The notes under the pieces were generated by a model. It was not told where the DNA came from. It saw nothing but the letters and a program-made list of their open reading frames with translations, and searched no databases. A DNA stretch of 64,000 bases, taken from contig NZ_JBCAUS010000002.1 in NCBI RefSeq assembly GCF_038432375.1, positions 310,001 through 374,000 of the forward strand, given 5' to 3'. Of the stretch, positions 44,833 through 53,409 are shown in pieces. The position numbers and the translations under genes were made by a program. The stretch is from Methanococcoides sp. LMO-2 (GTDB lineage Archaea; Halobacteriota; Methanosarcinia; Methanosarcinales; Methanosarcinaceae). Every line of letters begins with the position of its first letter. Position 1 is the stretch's first letter.

Positions 44833-45153
44833 ATGGCATCTATTCGATCTAAAATAAAAGACCGCCTTGAAAAATTCATTGAACTGGATGTTGATGGACT
44901 GAGGAGCTATGTCTTATCATTGTTTTTAAATTTAAAGAAGTCTACTGTTGATGAATTACATCAGACCATTACTAAAAGGTATGATGTTTCCAGAAGTGCA
45001 GTTGCTTCGATGGTCGGGTATATACATTCAAAGCTAGGGATCCTCAGATCGCATAAGGAATCCTACAAGACCCCTACGGTCTATTCTTTAAAGGAAGAAT
45101 ATGCTGATCTCTTAAAGTCAGAACTTAGTTCCAAGGGGATTGCCTCAAGCTGA
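44833..45153 (+). CDS. DUF2551-like winged-helix protein
   Basis: A 106-residue protein with a winged-helix look: SYVLSLFLNLKKSTVDELHQTI, then RYDVSRSAVASMVGYIHSKLGILRS as the helix-turn-helix, then a TPTVYSLKEEY wing. It matches what is known of DUF2551, a methanogen family. ATG 44833 follows AGGGAGA; an ATG at 44800, just after the TATA box (GATATATATACTG), would give a leaderless form 11 residues longer. Probably a transcription regulator; it precedes another helix-turn-helix-type gene. Confidence 0.7.
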   Translation: MASIRSKIKDRLEKFIELDVDGLRSYVLSLFLNLKKSTVDELHQTITKRYDVSRSAVASMVGYIHSKLGILRSHKESYKTPTVYSLKEEYADLLKSELSSKGIASS

Positions 45154-45180
45154 TGATCGATCAGCAGGCTCAGATCTTAC

Positions 45181-45582
45181 ATGGTATCTGTAAAAGATGC
45201 TCCCAGGACCTCTACGACCTTAATGGTACGTTCTGATACCAATGCGCGCATAACTCGCTCCAGAGATCCTTATTTTAGCCTCATGCGCCGTCTATTCCAG
45301 GAAGATGCCACGGCTATGCGCGGGCAGAAGTTCCTGATAATGGTTGAAGAGCGCCAGAAGGCAGGAAATCCTATCAAGACCAGTGAGTGGCAGGATGTCA
45401 TTAACGAGCTTGACATAGGCAGGGCCTCGTTCTACGCTATGCGAAATAAGCTTCTTGGTGCCGGAATGATCACAAACAAGAACCAAAAATACCGCTTGTC
45501 CGGCCAGTTCAGTCGTGATCTTATGGACATGGCCAGATGGTGGATGACAGCAATTCTGGACGAGAATCCGGATGATCTTTAA
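45181..45582 (+). CDS. hypothetical winged-helix-type DNA-binding protein
   Basis: A 133-residue protein. After a 30-residue polar N-terminus, PYFSLMRRLFQEDATAMRGQKFLIMVEER leads into a likely helix-turn-helix (KTSEWQDVINELDIGRASFYAMRNKLLGAGMI) and a wing (TNKNQKYRLSG). No named family. It follows the DUF2551-like gene by 27 bases and stops 68 bases before tRNA-Gln. Confidence 0.65.
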   Translation: MVSVKDAPRTSTTLMVRSDTNARITRSRDPYFSLMRRLFQEDATAMRGQKFLIMVEERQKAGNPIKTSEWQDVINELDIGRASFYAMRNKLLGAGMITNKNQKYRLSGQFSRDLMDMARWWMTAILDENPDDL

Positions 45583-45649
45583 CTCTTTTTAAGCACCAGC
45601 CGATACCTTTATTAATTAGAATTACTATGTAGGAGCTGCAATCATTAGC

Positions 45650-45725
45650 AGCCCGGTAGTGTAGTGGTCAATCATGCAGGACTCTGGATCCCGCAACTTC
45701 GGTTCGAATCCGTGCCGGGCTACCA
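45650..45725 (+). tRNA. tRNA-Gln (CUG) with encoded CCA
   Basis: The acceptor arms AGCCCGG and CCGGGCT pair fully; the discriminator A and encoded CCA follow (45722-45725). The D arm TGTAGTGGTCAATCA and T loop TTCGAAT are typical, and the anticodon loop CTCTGGA reads CUG. No intron. Two stem mismatches are noted: A-C at 28-42 in the anticodon stem and T-T at 50-64 in the T stem. Confidence 0.92.
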
Positions 45726-45898
45726 AATTCTTTTTTAATTGATCTTAATGTCTTGAATTTGATGTTTCGGTATTTTTGTTACTTTTTGTGCAGGTTTATA
45801 TATGGTATCTCTATAATATGCCCTATTTTTTGTAGTTAAACGAACTTTTGAAGATGCATATATAAAAATTTATATAATCATTAAACCCATTACATGTT

Positions 45899-46018
45899 AT
45901 GATAATGGTTAACGAATACGAAGAGGATATGATTGAAATATCCACAGATCGTGAAACGATCATCATAAACTCTCGTGAAGCAAAGGAATTGGCCCAGCAA
46001 TTGGCATGCTATCTCTGA
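45899..46018 (+). CDS. 39-residue small protein, probably leaderless
   Basis: ATG 45899 opens a 39-codon ORF (a longer form of an ATG 6 bases on) that ends at TGA 46018. The peptide is acidic at its start and then amphipathic (ISTDRETIIINSREAKELAQQL). A TATA box (TTTATATAAT, about 45869-45878) is the right distance for a message that starts at or just before the ATG. No family recognised. Confidence 0.5.
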   Translation: MIMVNEYEEDMIEISTDRETIIINSREAKELAQQLACYL

Positions 46019-46293
46019 TTTATAGAATAGCATAGGATAAGTCATAGCTCTAGTTGGGATTGCAGAATAGTGACCAGTTCATTTTTTGACCCTACTTTTT
46101 TGTTATTTGTTGTTTCACTTAAGGATCAGTGCAACACCACTTTTATTAAAAGCAGATGATTATTGACAAAAAGCAAAATAATCTTTTTCAATCTTCCTTT
46201 TGTACACAATAATTTACAACACAATAGTAAAATATATATGTCAATTTATCTTTTAGCTCATTTGTACATTCAATATGTGGTGGTACTAAAGTG

Positions 46294-46845
46294 ATGAAGT
46301 CTGTCTTAAAATTATCAATTGGTCTGATAATTGGGGTCCTCTTGATAACCAGTGCAGCTCTGATAGTCAATAATAATTCTACATTTTCGGGGGGAGCTAT
46401 GGTTGGATCTGCACAAGAACATCCGACAATAGCAGATATCCTGATGTCCGAGTTAGATGAAATGCCGTTAGATTCGGGGGTGGATGTAGTTGGGGTCAGT
46501 TACTATGAAAATGTTGATGCGATAGTTATCGGGCTTGAAAAAAAGACCTATACTGATAATGAGCAGTTGCGTAATTCAATGATCGCTTCAATTTATGAGA
46601 TCATGCCTGTAATTCTGTCGCATTCCGATGAGCTAAGTGGTAAAAAAATAGTATTCACTGGTAGCTCCATTTCGCTCAACGCAAAAGGAAGCCTCACAAT
46701 GATGAAGATCTTCCACACCGAAATCGGTTTTGATATGGCCAGGGAAATTACCTGGAGTGATGTTGATGATGAAAAAGCCCGGGAGCAATTGATGGCTGAT
46801 TGCTTTGAATACGTATGGTGGCACTCCCGAGTTAAAGATTACTGA
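46294..46845 (+). CDS. hypothetical exported/membrane-anchored protein
   Basis: A 183-residue protein with a single N-terminal helix (LSIGLIIGVLLITSAALIV) that serves as anchor or signal, then a mixed alpha/beta outside domain (GVDVVGVSYYENVDAIVIGLEKK, MIASIYEIMPVILSH, KIVFTGSSISLN). No family recognised. GTG 46291 is adjacent, and GGTGG lies about 14 bases before the ATG. Own promoter with TATATATG upstream. Confidence 0.65.
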   Translation: MKSVLKLSIGLIIGVLLITSAALIVNNNSTFSGGAMVGSAQEHPTIADILMSELDEMPLDSGVDVVGVSYYENVDAIVIGLEKKTYTDNEQLRNSMIASIYEIMPVILSHSDELSGKKIVFTGSSISLNAKGSLTMMKIFHTEIGFDMAREITWSDVDDEKAREQLMADCFEYVWWHSRVKDY

Positions 46846-47075
46846 ACCATTGTTTTTCTTCTGTTCAATTGATCCTTAATTTTGCGGTTTGTGATTACGC
46901 CTTGATCGAAATCCTGTTGGGTCGATGTGGATCAGCTTTAAGCAGGATTGGCAGGAGGTTGGATTTTAAGGATGCATTTATGGAAAAATAGGAAATGTCT
47001 GCAATGGTACAATATCACATATTTTCATAAAAAAAATTCATTAAAAAAATGGATCTGTACGAGATGACTCCCATC

Positions 47076-47282
47076 TCAGTCAGTCAATTTAACGGTTTTG
47101 ACTGCCGCATAGCCCACAAGCACCATTAAAAAGGCCACCATAAGGAATAAGTTGTTCTCAAGGAAACCGTTGATACCTGTTTGCATTGCAATTGTCTCTA
47201 ATCGGATCAACGATTCAGCAACAAGAGCAAGTAATCCATATGAAAGAATTATGATCGTATAGGAATAATATTTAGATCTCAT
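47076..47282 (-). CDS. small two-helix membrane protein
   Basis: A 68-residue protein with two membrane helices (SYTIIILSYGLLALVAESLI and FLMVAFLMVLVGYAAVKTV). GGAGAA lies just before the ATG, supporting a real gene. No family known; similar small proteins are common in Methanosarcinaceae. Confidence 0.55.
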   Translation of the reverse strand: MRSKYYSYTIIILSYGLLALVAESLIRLETIAMQTGINGFLENNLFLMVAFLMVLVGYAAVKTVKLTD

Positions 47283-47425
47283 TTCTCCAAGTCCCCAAAT
47301 TCATATAAATTGAATTTCTTAGTAATAATATATCTTGCAATGTTTCTTATTTGCAATTATACTATATAAAGAATTTGTATTTATATATGTTTTTTAAGTA
47401 AAGTTCGTCTAACTAATTTAAAAGG

Positions 47426-47650
47426 ACTTATATAGACTGATCGATCTGTTCCTGTTTCAATTGATAAAATTAGCAACACCCAATACACTTATATGTAAAC
47501 AAGCATGTATTCAATGTGCTTTTAGAGGATTAACGCTGCTTTGATGAATATATAGGTTTAGATGGTATTGCTTTAACTGTTTTACTATTTCTCTGTGTGT
47601 TTACCGGTTTTGTTATTATCCTTTTAAGCATCATATAGGAAGTGAAATAT
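47426..47650 (+). promoter_or_regulatory. long promoter/leader region of the TRAM gene
   Basis: Two TATA-like boxes (GACTTATATAGAC near 47426 and CACTTATATGTAAAC near 47485) would give leaders of about 190 or 130 bases before the start codon. No ORF is in the stretch. Long 5' leaders are known on cold-induced messages of Methanococcoides burtonii (deaD); whether this one acts so is inference. Confidence 0.45.
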
Positions 47651-47854
47651 TTGTTTAACAACATGGAATCAACTGCTCCAGTAGAAGCTGGTGAAACATA
47701 CGACGTAACAATTGAAGATATCGCAAGAGAAGGCGATGGAATCGCTAGAGTAAGCGGTTTCGTTATTTTCATCCCAAACACACAGGTAGGCGATGAAGTA
47801 ACAATCAAGGTAACCAAAGTAATGAGAAAGTTCGCATTCGGCGAAGTTGCTTAA
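47651..47854 (+). CDS. TRAM-domain small RNA-binding protein
   Basis: A 67-residue single TRAM-domain protein (VEAGETYDVTIEDIAREGDGIARV, VIFIPNTQVGDEVTIKVTKV). Such proteins are abundant, cold-responsive RNA chaperones in Methanococcoides burtonii, filling the place of bacterial CspA. A TTG start at 47651 is preferred because GGAAGTG is 6 bases upstream and the resulting MFNNMES start resembles TRAM proteins remembered from relatives; ATG 47663 is the alternative. Confidence 0.88.
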   Translation: MFNNMESTAPVEAGETYDVTIEDIAREGDGIARVSGFVIFIPNTQVGDEVTIKVTKVMRKFAFGEVA

Positions 47855-47872
47855 TTATTTAACAATAACCAT

Positions 47873-47915
47873 ACTGGTGGAGGGACCTGTTATCAGGTCC
47901 TTCATCCAGTTATTT
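47873..47915 (+). terminator. two-part hairpin terminator of the TRAM gene
   Basis: AGGGACCTG/CAGGTCCTT form the inner stem around TTAT, and ACTGG (47873-47877)/CCAGT (47906-47910) the outer stem; TTATTTT follows. The remaining gap to 48207 is AT-rich and gene-free. Confidence 0.75.
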
Positions 47916-48207
47916 TGATATTATTTTCAATTTAATTGCCTTTTTTTAATGCTAATTTCGATTGGCTTTTTCTACTTATTATCAGTAATTTACTTATTAT
48001 CATTAATTTGAAAGTCCTGACACTTTAAGCAGAACTCACAGTTTGTTGTATGAAGTTTTTTGAGCTATTCGATATCATGATCAAGCCTTCGGCTAAGATT
48101 AGATCTACAATGGTCAACAAGATATAATGATCACATCAAGATTCGATGTATCTCGATTTCTGTGAGATCAAAAAATATCATCCGGGAAAATAAAACTAAA
48201 ATCAGCA

Positions 48208-48246
48208 AAATAATGAAAATAAAATAATGAATGTTTGATCATTCAT
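48208..48246 (-). terminator. hairpin terminator of the aIF1A gene
   Basis: On the minus strand ATGAATG (48240-48246) pairs with CATTCAT (48227-48233) around 6 bases, followed by a T-rich stretch. It begins four bases after the aIF1A stop codon. Confidence 0.65.
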
Positions 48247-48249
48247 ATT

Positions 48250-48570
48250 TTATTTCAGATACCCCTTACGTTGGAGCCAGTTAACCTGCGGACCTGTGTA
48301 TTTCCAGATCACATCAGCTTTTGAGTCCTGGAAGTCCCATGGAGTAACGATCACGATGTCACCTTCACGGACCCACATCCTCTTCTTCTTTGAACCGGGT
48401 ATGCGTCCCATTCTTACGACGCCGTCCATACATTGTAACGTAACCCTTTTTCCACCAAGTAGTGTACCTACTGTTGCCAGGATCTCATTTTTGTCCTTTC
48501 TTGGTGTACGGACCCTTGTCACTTCCGGAGTGTCGGAAGATTTACCACTGGTACCTTTATTCTTCCTCAT
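48250..48570 (-). CDS. eif1A: translation initiation factor aIF1A
   Basis: A 106-residue aIF1A. A basic N-terminal tail ([10 protein letters not shown]) is followed by the S1-type OB fold ([41 protein letters not shown]) and the C-terminal [17 protein letters not shown]. It binds the ribosomal A site during initiation. Single gene with its own terminator. Confidence 0.96.
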   Translation of the reverse strand: MRKNKGTSGKSSDTPEVTRVRTPRKDKNEILATVGTLLGGKRVTLQCMDGVVRMGRIPGSKKKRMWVREGDIVIVTPWDFQDSKADVIWKYTGPQVNWLQRKGYLK

Positions 48571-49151
48571 ATTACTTCTATAATTAGCCAGATTAATTCC
48601 TCGTTTCTACTAAATCTTTTTTTGGAATGCGTGTGGGCATTCTGATCGGTCAGATCAGCAAATAAAATGGGCCATGTGAATTGTCAGGAAGTGCTTTTAA
48701 GCACTTGATGGATCTCAATTCTGGCAAGTCCTTGTAATGCCGTTTATTTGATGATCGGGCAAATATGATCAATATAATTTATCATTCAAAAAAGTGAATA
48801 TGATCTTTTTAATAACAAACCATAAGCATATTTGTGTTTCTAAATTGAACTCAATGCATATAAAGTCTGTTGAAGAAATGGCAATTGTTGCCCTTAAGAT
48901 ACATTTATATCTGTTCACACCCCATTTCACGCCGTTAACACAAACACAAAAGCTTATCAGTAATGGCTATATGACTAATCGATTGAATTATTTTTGTCGA
49001 TAGAACTAAGTAGCAGATACTCATGTTCTGATTTGAAATTCCAGATGAATCAATTGGTGGTCAGCAACTGATCATATTTGATTATAGTAATCTGGTAACT
49101 TCATATTTAATTCATAGATAACTGATATCTCTTCTAAAAATTGGAGGAAAC
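48571..49151. other. gene-free spacer between aIF1A and sufC
   Basis: 580 bases without a credible gene. It holds the promoter region of aIF1A on the left, and on the right a TATA-like CATTTATATCTG (48902-48913) followed by the suf operator candidate, which would give sufCB a leader of about 215 bases. A short open frame at 48794-49003 has no ribosome site and poor composition. Confidence 0.6.
48925..48939. promoter_or_regulatory. GTTAA-type operator candidate, suf promoter
   Basis: Read on the minus strand it is GTTAACGGCGTGAAA, matching the peroxiredoxin site at 13 of 15 positions and the iron-importer site at 12 of 15. It sits about 13 bases after a TATA-like box in front of sufCB. Confidence 0.5.
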
Positions 49152-49901
49152 ATGCTCGAGGTAAAAGATCTGACAGTTGAGATCGGCGGCAGGACCATCC
49201 TGAACAAGGTCAATCTCAAAGTAGAGCAGGGTAGCACCACTGTTCTTTTCGGCCCGAACGGAGCTGGTAAATCCGCGCTTCTCATGACGCTTATGGGATT
49301 TAGCGGTTACAATGTAGTTGGCGGGCAGATTATATTCAAAGGTGAAGACATAACTCATCTTTCAGTTGACGAGAGAGCTAAACGCGGAATGGGTATCATG
49401 ACCCAGAGACCACCTAACATGACAGGTGTAAAGCTTGAGGACCTCGTGGATGCTATATCAACAGAAAACAGTCTTGATACTGAAGTAATGGCAAAGAAAC
49501 TCGATATGGTCCGTTTCATGGAAAGAGATGTCAATGTCGGCTTCTCCGGCGGAGAGATCAAGAGATCCGAACTCTTGCAGCTATCAGCACAGAACCCATG
49601 TTTCTACCTGCTCGATGAGCCGGAATCAGGTGTTGACCTTGTAAGCATTGAGGAGATAGGTAAGACCATAGATGAGCTCCTGAAGAGCAGGTCAAACTGT
49701 TTTGTTGATCACAACAGAAGAGGAAACTCCGCACTTATTATTACCCACACCGGTCAGGTGCTTGATTATGTGGAGCCTGACATGGGTTACATCCTTTGTA
49801 ATGGTAGTGTTGTCTGTAAAGGACACCCACGTGAAATGCTCAGGGAAATAAAAAAGCAGGGATATGGAGAGTGCTACACATGCAAACTGGGACAGATTTA
49901 A
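49152..49901 (+). CDS. sufC: SufC, Fe-S cluster assembly ATPase
   Basis: A 249-residue ABC-type ATPase of the SUF system. Walker A is GPNGAGKS, the signature SGGEIKRSELLQL, Walker B YLLDEPESGVDL; the short C-terminal YGECYTCKLG is common in archaeal SufC. With SufB/D it forms the scaffold complex that builds Fe-S clusters, in high demand in a methanogen. TTGGAGGAAAC precedes the ATG. The next gene overlaps its end. Confidence 0.95.
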   Translation: MLEVKDLTVEIGGRTILNKVNLKVEQGSTTVLFGPNGAGKSALLMTLMGFSGYNVVGGQIIFKGEDITHLSVDERAKRGMGIMTQRPPNMTGVKLEDLVDAISTENSLDTEVMAKKLDMVRFMERDVNVGFSGGEIKRSELLQLSAQNPCFYLLDEPESGVDLVSIEEIGKTIDELLKSRSNCFVDHNRRGNSALIITHTGQVLDYVEPDMGYILCNGSVVCKGHPREMLREIKKQGYGECYTCKLGQI

Positions 49902-51103
49902 AGGAGAAGGCTGAAAAGGCCATAACAAAGATCGCAATGTACGGTGAGGACTTCAACCTCGATGAATTCGAGGTTGGTGAAAAGGAATTACCGGAAACTG
50001 AGAACCTTGAAGATCTTGACAGTGAATTCAAGCAGACACTCCTCAATGCCGGTGTACTCCCTGACGAGGAAGGACGCTCCGGAAGTTTCCTGATGCTCGA
50101 CAATACAGTATCCCATTCAACCATGAGGGATCCTGACGTTGAACTTATGTCCCTGCATGAAGCCATGGAGAAACACGACTGGCTGGAAGAATATTCCTGG
50201 AAGCTCGTCTCCGTGGATGCAGACAAGTACACTGCAAAGAGCTATCTTGAAAATGCCAATGGATATTTCATCCGTGCACCTGCAGGCAAGAAGAGCTCAA
50301 TGCCTGTCCAGACATGTCTTGTCATGGGCCACAAGGATGTTACACAGACAGTCCACAACATCCTAATCGTAGAAGAGGATGCAGAGCTTGATGTCATCAC
50401 CGGATGTACTACCAAAAAGGGCGTCGAAAGGGCAATGCACCTTGGTATATCCGAGATATATGTCAAAAAGGGCGGTGTTCTTAACTTCACCATGATACAC
50501 AACTGGGCAGAGGATATCGGAGTACGCCCGAGGACAGTTATCCACCTGGAGGAAGGAGCAACATTCGTCAACAATTACATCCTCCTGAAGCCTGTGAGAT
50601 CTATCCAGTCCTATCCGACCGCTATCCTGGACGGAGAGGGTGCTTTTGCAAGGTTCCATACCATTGCTGTTGCACACCCCGGTTCAGAGCTTGATCTTGG
50701 AAGCAGGGTTCTTTTCAATGCTCCTAACACAAAAGCGGAGCTTGTTTCAAGGACCATCACTACAGGTGGAACGGTCATTGCAAGAGGAGAAATGGTGGCA
50801 AATGAGCTTCATTCAAAAGGTCACCTGGAATGCCACGGTCTTGTTCTCAACAACGAGGGAACACAGCGTGCGATACCTATCCTTGAGGCTAATGTTGATG
50901 ATGTGGAACTTACCCACGAAGCTGCTGTGGGGAGGATCGCAAAGGATCAGGTGGAATACCTGATGGCACGCGGTCTTTCAGAAGAAGAATCAGTGGGAAT
51001 GATCGTTCGTGGATTCCTTGATGTTGGTATCACCGGTCTTCCTGATGAGCTTGCAGCAGATATTGATAAGACCATCGCACAGATAGGAAAGGATGCGATC
51101 TGA
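49880..51103 (+). CDS. sufB: SufB/SufD-family scaffold protein
   Basis: A 407-residue SufB/D protein. A helical N-terminal part (residues 1-100) is followed by the parallel beta-helix core (FIRAPAGKKSSMPVQTCLVMG, NILIVEEDAELDVITGCT) and the C-terminal helices (EAAVGRIAKDQVEYLMARGLSEEE). CTTKKG and a late HLECHG region hold candidate cluster ligands. ATG 49880 lies inside the sufC 3' end. In archaea a single SufBD often partners SufC, as here. Confidence 0.94.
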   Translation: MQTGTDLKEKAEKAITKIAMYGEDFNLDEFEVGEKELPETENLEDLDSEFKQTLLNAGVLPDEEGRSGSFLMLDNTVSHSTMRDPDVELMSLHEAMEKHDWLEEYSWKLVSVDADKYTAKSYLENANGYFIRAPAGKKSSMPVQTCLVMGHKDVTQTVHNILIVEEDAELDVITGCTTKKGVERAMHLGISEIYVKKGGVLNFTMIHNWAEDIGVRPRTVIHLEEGATFVNNYILLKPVRSIQSYPTAILDGEGAFARFHTIAVAHPGSELDLGSRVLFNAPNTKAELVSRTITTGGTVIARGEMVANELHSKGHLECHGLVLNNEGTQRAIPILEANVDDVELTHEAAVGRIAKDQVEYLMARGLSEEESVGMIVRGFLDVGITGLPDELAADIDKTIAQIGKDAI

Positions 51104-51281
51104 GTATTGGTCGCTTCTTTTTCTTTATTTTTATTTAACTCTTTTTTATAATTAACGTCTCTACCTTTTTATATTTCGATCATATTTTTATAGTTGGCAA
51201 CCTCTCTGCAAGTCGAAAAACTGTCAAAACATTCCAAACTTATATATATTCATGAGTTCCCCATTATGAATGGGGTAAAAA

Positions 51282-52196
51282 ATGAATATAAAAATTCTAT
51301 TAGCAACTTTTGTTGTTCTGGCTGTAATCCTCAGTGGATGTACAGAACCTGCATCTGATGAAACTGCAGATGCTGTGAAGGGAGAAGTGGTCATTGGTTC
51401 TAAATTGTTCCAGGAGTCTTATATCCTGGCCCATATGGCCGGTATCATGCTCGAGGAAGAAGGGTATGAAGTCGATGTAAAAGAAGGCCTTGGAGGCACT
51501 CTCGTTAACTACGAAGGTCTCAAGCAGGGCACAGTGGATGTCTATGCCGAATACACCGGTACAGCATATAGCCAAATTCTGAAGGAGCCTGCACTTGAGG
51601 TATGGGACCCTGAAGTTGTGTACCAGGTAACCGAAGAAGGTCTCAATGCTGACGGTGTTGTCATCGTGGCAGACCTTGGCTTTGAGGACGCATATGCACT
51701 TGCTGTAAAGGAACAGTGGGCTGATGAGAACAATGTCGTCACCATCAGTGATCTTGAAGGATATTCAACTGAAATGATCGTAGGAACAGATCCGGAATTC
51801 GCACAGCGTGAGGATGGTCTTCCACGTATCAATGAGCTTTACGGTCTTGAGTTCATGGAGGTCAAGCCTACAGTTGCCAACATCATGTATGAGGCTATCA
51901 AGAACGATGAGGTCGATATAGTTTCAGCATATACAACAGATACCAGGAACGAAGTGTTTGATCTTCGCATCCTGAACGATGACAAGAATGCATTACCTCC
52001 ATACGATGCCATCTTTGTGATGTCTGCAGAGTTTGCTGAGGAAAATCCTGATGCTGCCACTGCTCTTGGAAAACTGAATGGTCAGATCGATACAGACACC
52101 ATGAGAAGCCTGAACTACCAGTTCGATGTCGAGAAGCGTGATGCTGAGGACATTGCAAGAGAATACCTCGTAGATAATGGATTCATAGAGGCCTGA
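51282..52196 (+). CDS. opuCC: osmoprotectant ABC binding lipoprotein (OpuCC/ProX type)
   Basis: A 304-residue lipoprotein (lipobox VILSGC) of the OpuCC/OsmX class. The signatures are VVIGSKLFQESYILAHMAG, LGGTLVNYEGLKQGTVDVYAEYTGTA and EIVSAYTTD-like ILSAYTTD stretch (DIVSAYTTDTRNE). It binds glycine betaine, carnitine or choline. First gene of a four-gene importer. In Methanococcoides and Methanolobus the ligands are compatible solutes and, in some strains, also methanogenic substrates. Confidence 0.9.
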   Translation: MNIKILLATFVVLAVILSGCTEPASDETADAVKGEVVIGSKLFQESYILAHMAGIMLEEEGYEVDVKEGLGGTLVNYEGLKQGTVDVYAEYTGTAYSQILKEPALEVWDPEVVYQVTEEGLNADGVVIVADLGFEDAYALAVKEQWADENNVVTISDLEGYSTEMIVGTDPEFAQREDGLPRINELYGLEFMEVKPTVANIMYEAIKNDEVDIVSAYTTDTRNEVFDLRILNDDKNALPPYDAIFVMSAEFAEENPDAATALGKLNGQIDTDTMRSLNYQFDVEKRDAEDIAREYLVDNGFIEA

Positions 52197-52263
52197 ACCC
52201 CTCTATCATCCTTTTACTTTTTTAGTATCGCTGCAAGAACAGCTTTTAAATTGAGATCTACCT

Positions 52264-53391
52264 ATGCCGTCCAAAAGGATATTTGACAGAATAGATTCGA
52301 TAGAGATCCGCGGTGTGACCAAGAAATATGAAGGCAGGTTTGCCATCAATGACCTGTCCCTTGACATCGAGGGTGGGGAAATGCTCATTCTCATAGGTCC
52401 AAGTGGTTCGGGAAAGACTACGACATTGCGTACGATCAATCGTTTGATCGAACCGGATTCAGGTACCATTTACATAAACGGCCAGAACATCATGGAACTC
52501 GAGCAGGTTGCTCTCAGGAGGAACATCGGTTATGTCATCCAGAACATTGGCCTGTTCCCTCACATGACCATCGGTGAGAACATTGGCCTTGTTGCCAAAC
52601 TTGAAGGCTGGGATAAGGCAAAGATCAATGAGAGGGTACGCTACCTTCTGGATTTCGTATCCCTTCCGGCAGATATGTTCATGGACAGGTATCCTCACCA
52701 GTTAAGCGGAGGCCAGCAGCAGAGGGTCGGTCTTGCAAGGGCACTGGTAATGGACCCGCCGCTTTTGCTTATGGACGAACCTTTCGGTGCTCTCGACCCT
52801 ATCCTGAGAAAGCAGCTTCAGGAAGAGTTCTGTCTTATCCGTGAAAAGCTCGGGAAGACCATCATTTTCGTGACACATGATATCGAAGAAGCTTTCCGTC
52901 TGGCAGACAGGATAGGCATTATGGATGATGCGAAGCTTGTGCAGATCGGAACGGCAGAGGAGTTGATCTTCCATCCTGTGAACGATATGGTGGCAAGTAT
53001 TGTTGACACCGGGAAGAAGTTCAAGCATCTGGACACCCTGAGAATAAAGGACCTGATGTCCCCTCTTGATAACAAGTATGTCCATCCTGCATCCCTTTCT
53101 GTCAGCGAGACCATCGACTCAATGCTTGAAAGGGACATCGAACTTGCCGTTGTAGTAAATGGCGATGAACCGATGGGTGTTGTCAGGCTGAATGACCTGA
53201 TGCGCCTTGGTGAAACTAACGATATCATCGGTAATCACGTTGTCAAAGTTCCATCATACGAAATTGGTGGCTTCCTCGAGAATGCACTCAGGGAACTGCA
53301 TGAGAACGATGATTCCATTGCTTTCGTCACAGATGCCGGGAAGGTCAAAGGTTTCCTGTTCCCGAACGATGTTTTCAAACAACTGGTATGA
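52264..53391 (+). CDS. opuCA: osmoprotectant ABC ATPase with CBS pair (OpuCA)
   Basis: A 375-residue ATPase. Residues 12-245 form the ABC domain ([38 protein letters not shown]), and residues 260-375 a pair of CBS domains, which in OpuA/OpuC-type systems sense ionic strength. Q-loop and VTHDIEEAF switch are normal. Second gene of the operon. Confidence 0.95.
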   Translation: MPSKRIFDRIDSIEIRGVTKKYEGRFAINDLSLDIEGGEMLILIGPSGSGKTTTLRTINRLIEPDSGTIYINGQNIMELEQVALRRNIGYVIQNIGLFPHMTIGENIGLVAKLEGWDKAKINERVRYLLDFVSLPADMFMDRYPHQLSGGQQQRVGLARALVMDPPLLLMDEPFGALDPILRKQLQEEFCLIREKLGKTIIFVTHDIEEAFRLADRIGIMDDAKLVQIGTAEELIFHPVNDMVASIVDTGKKFKHLDTLRIKDLMSPLDNKYVHPASLSVSETIDSMLERDIELAVVVNGDEPMGVVRLNDLMRLGETNDIIGNHVVKVPSYEIGGFLENALRELHENDDSIAFVTDAGKVKGFLFPNDVFKQLV

Positions 53392-53409
53392 CCAGCGGAG
53401 GGAAGGAAC

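Noticed and set aside
45181-45582. Transposase or integrase remnant next to tRNA-Gln
   Set aside because: The protein reads as a short winged-helix type and no catalytic Tyr/Arg set, direct repeat of the tRNA 3' end or other island mark was found.
48794-49003. 69-codon forward ORF before sufC
   Set aside because: No ribosome site, no family likeness, AT-driven composition; it runs across the TATA and operator candidate of suf.
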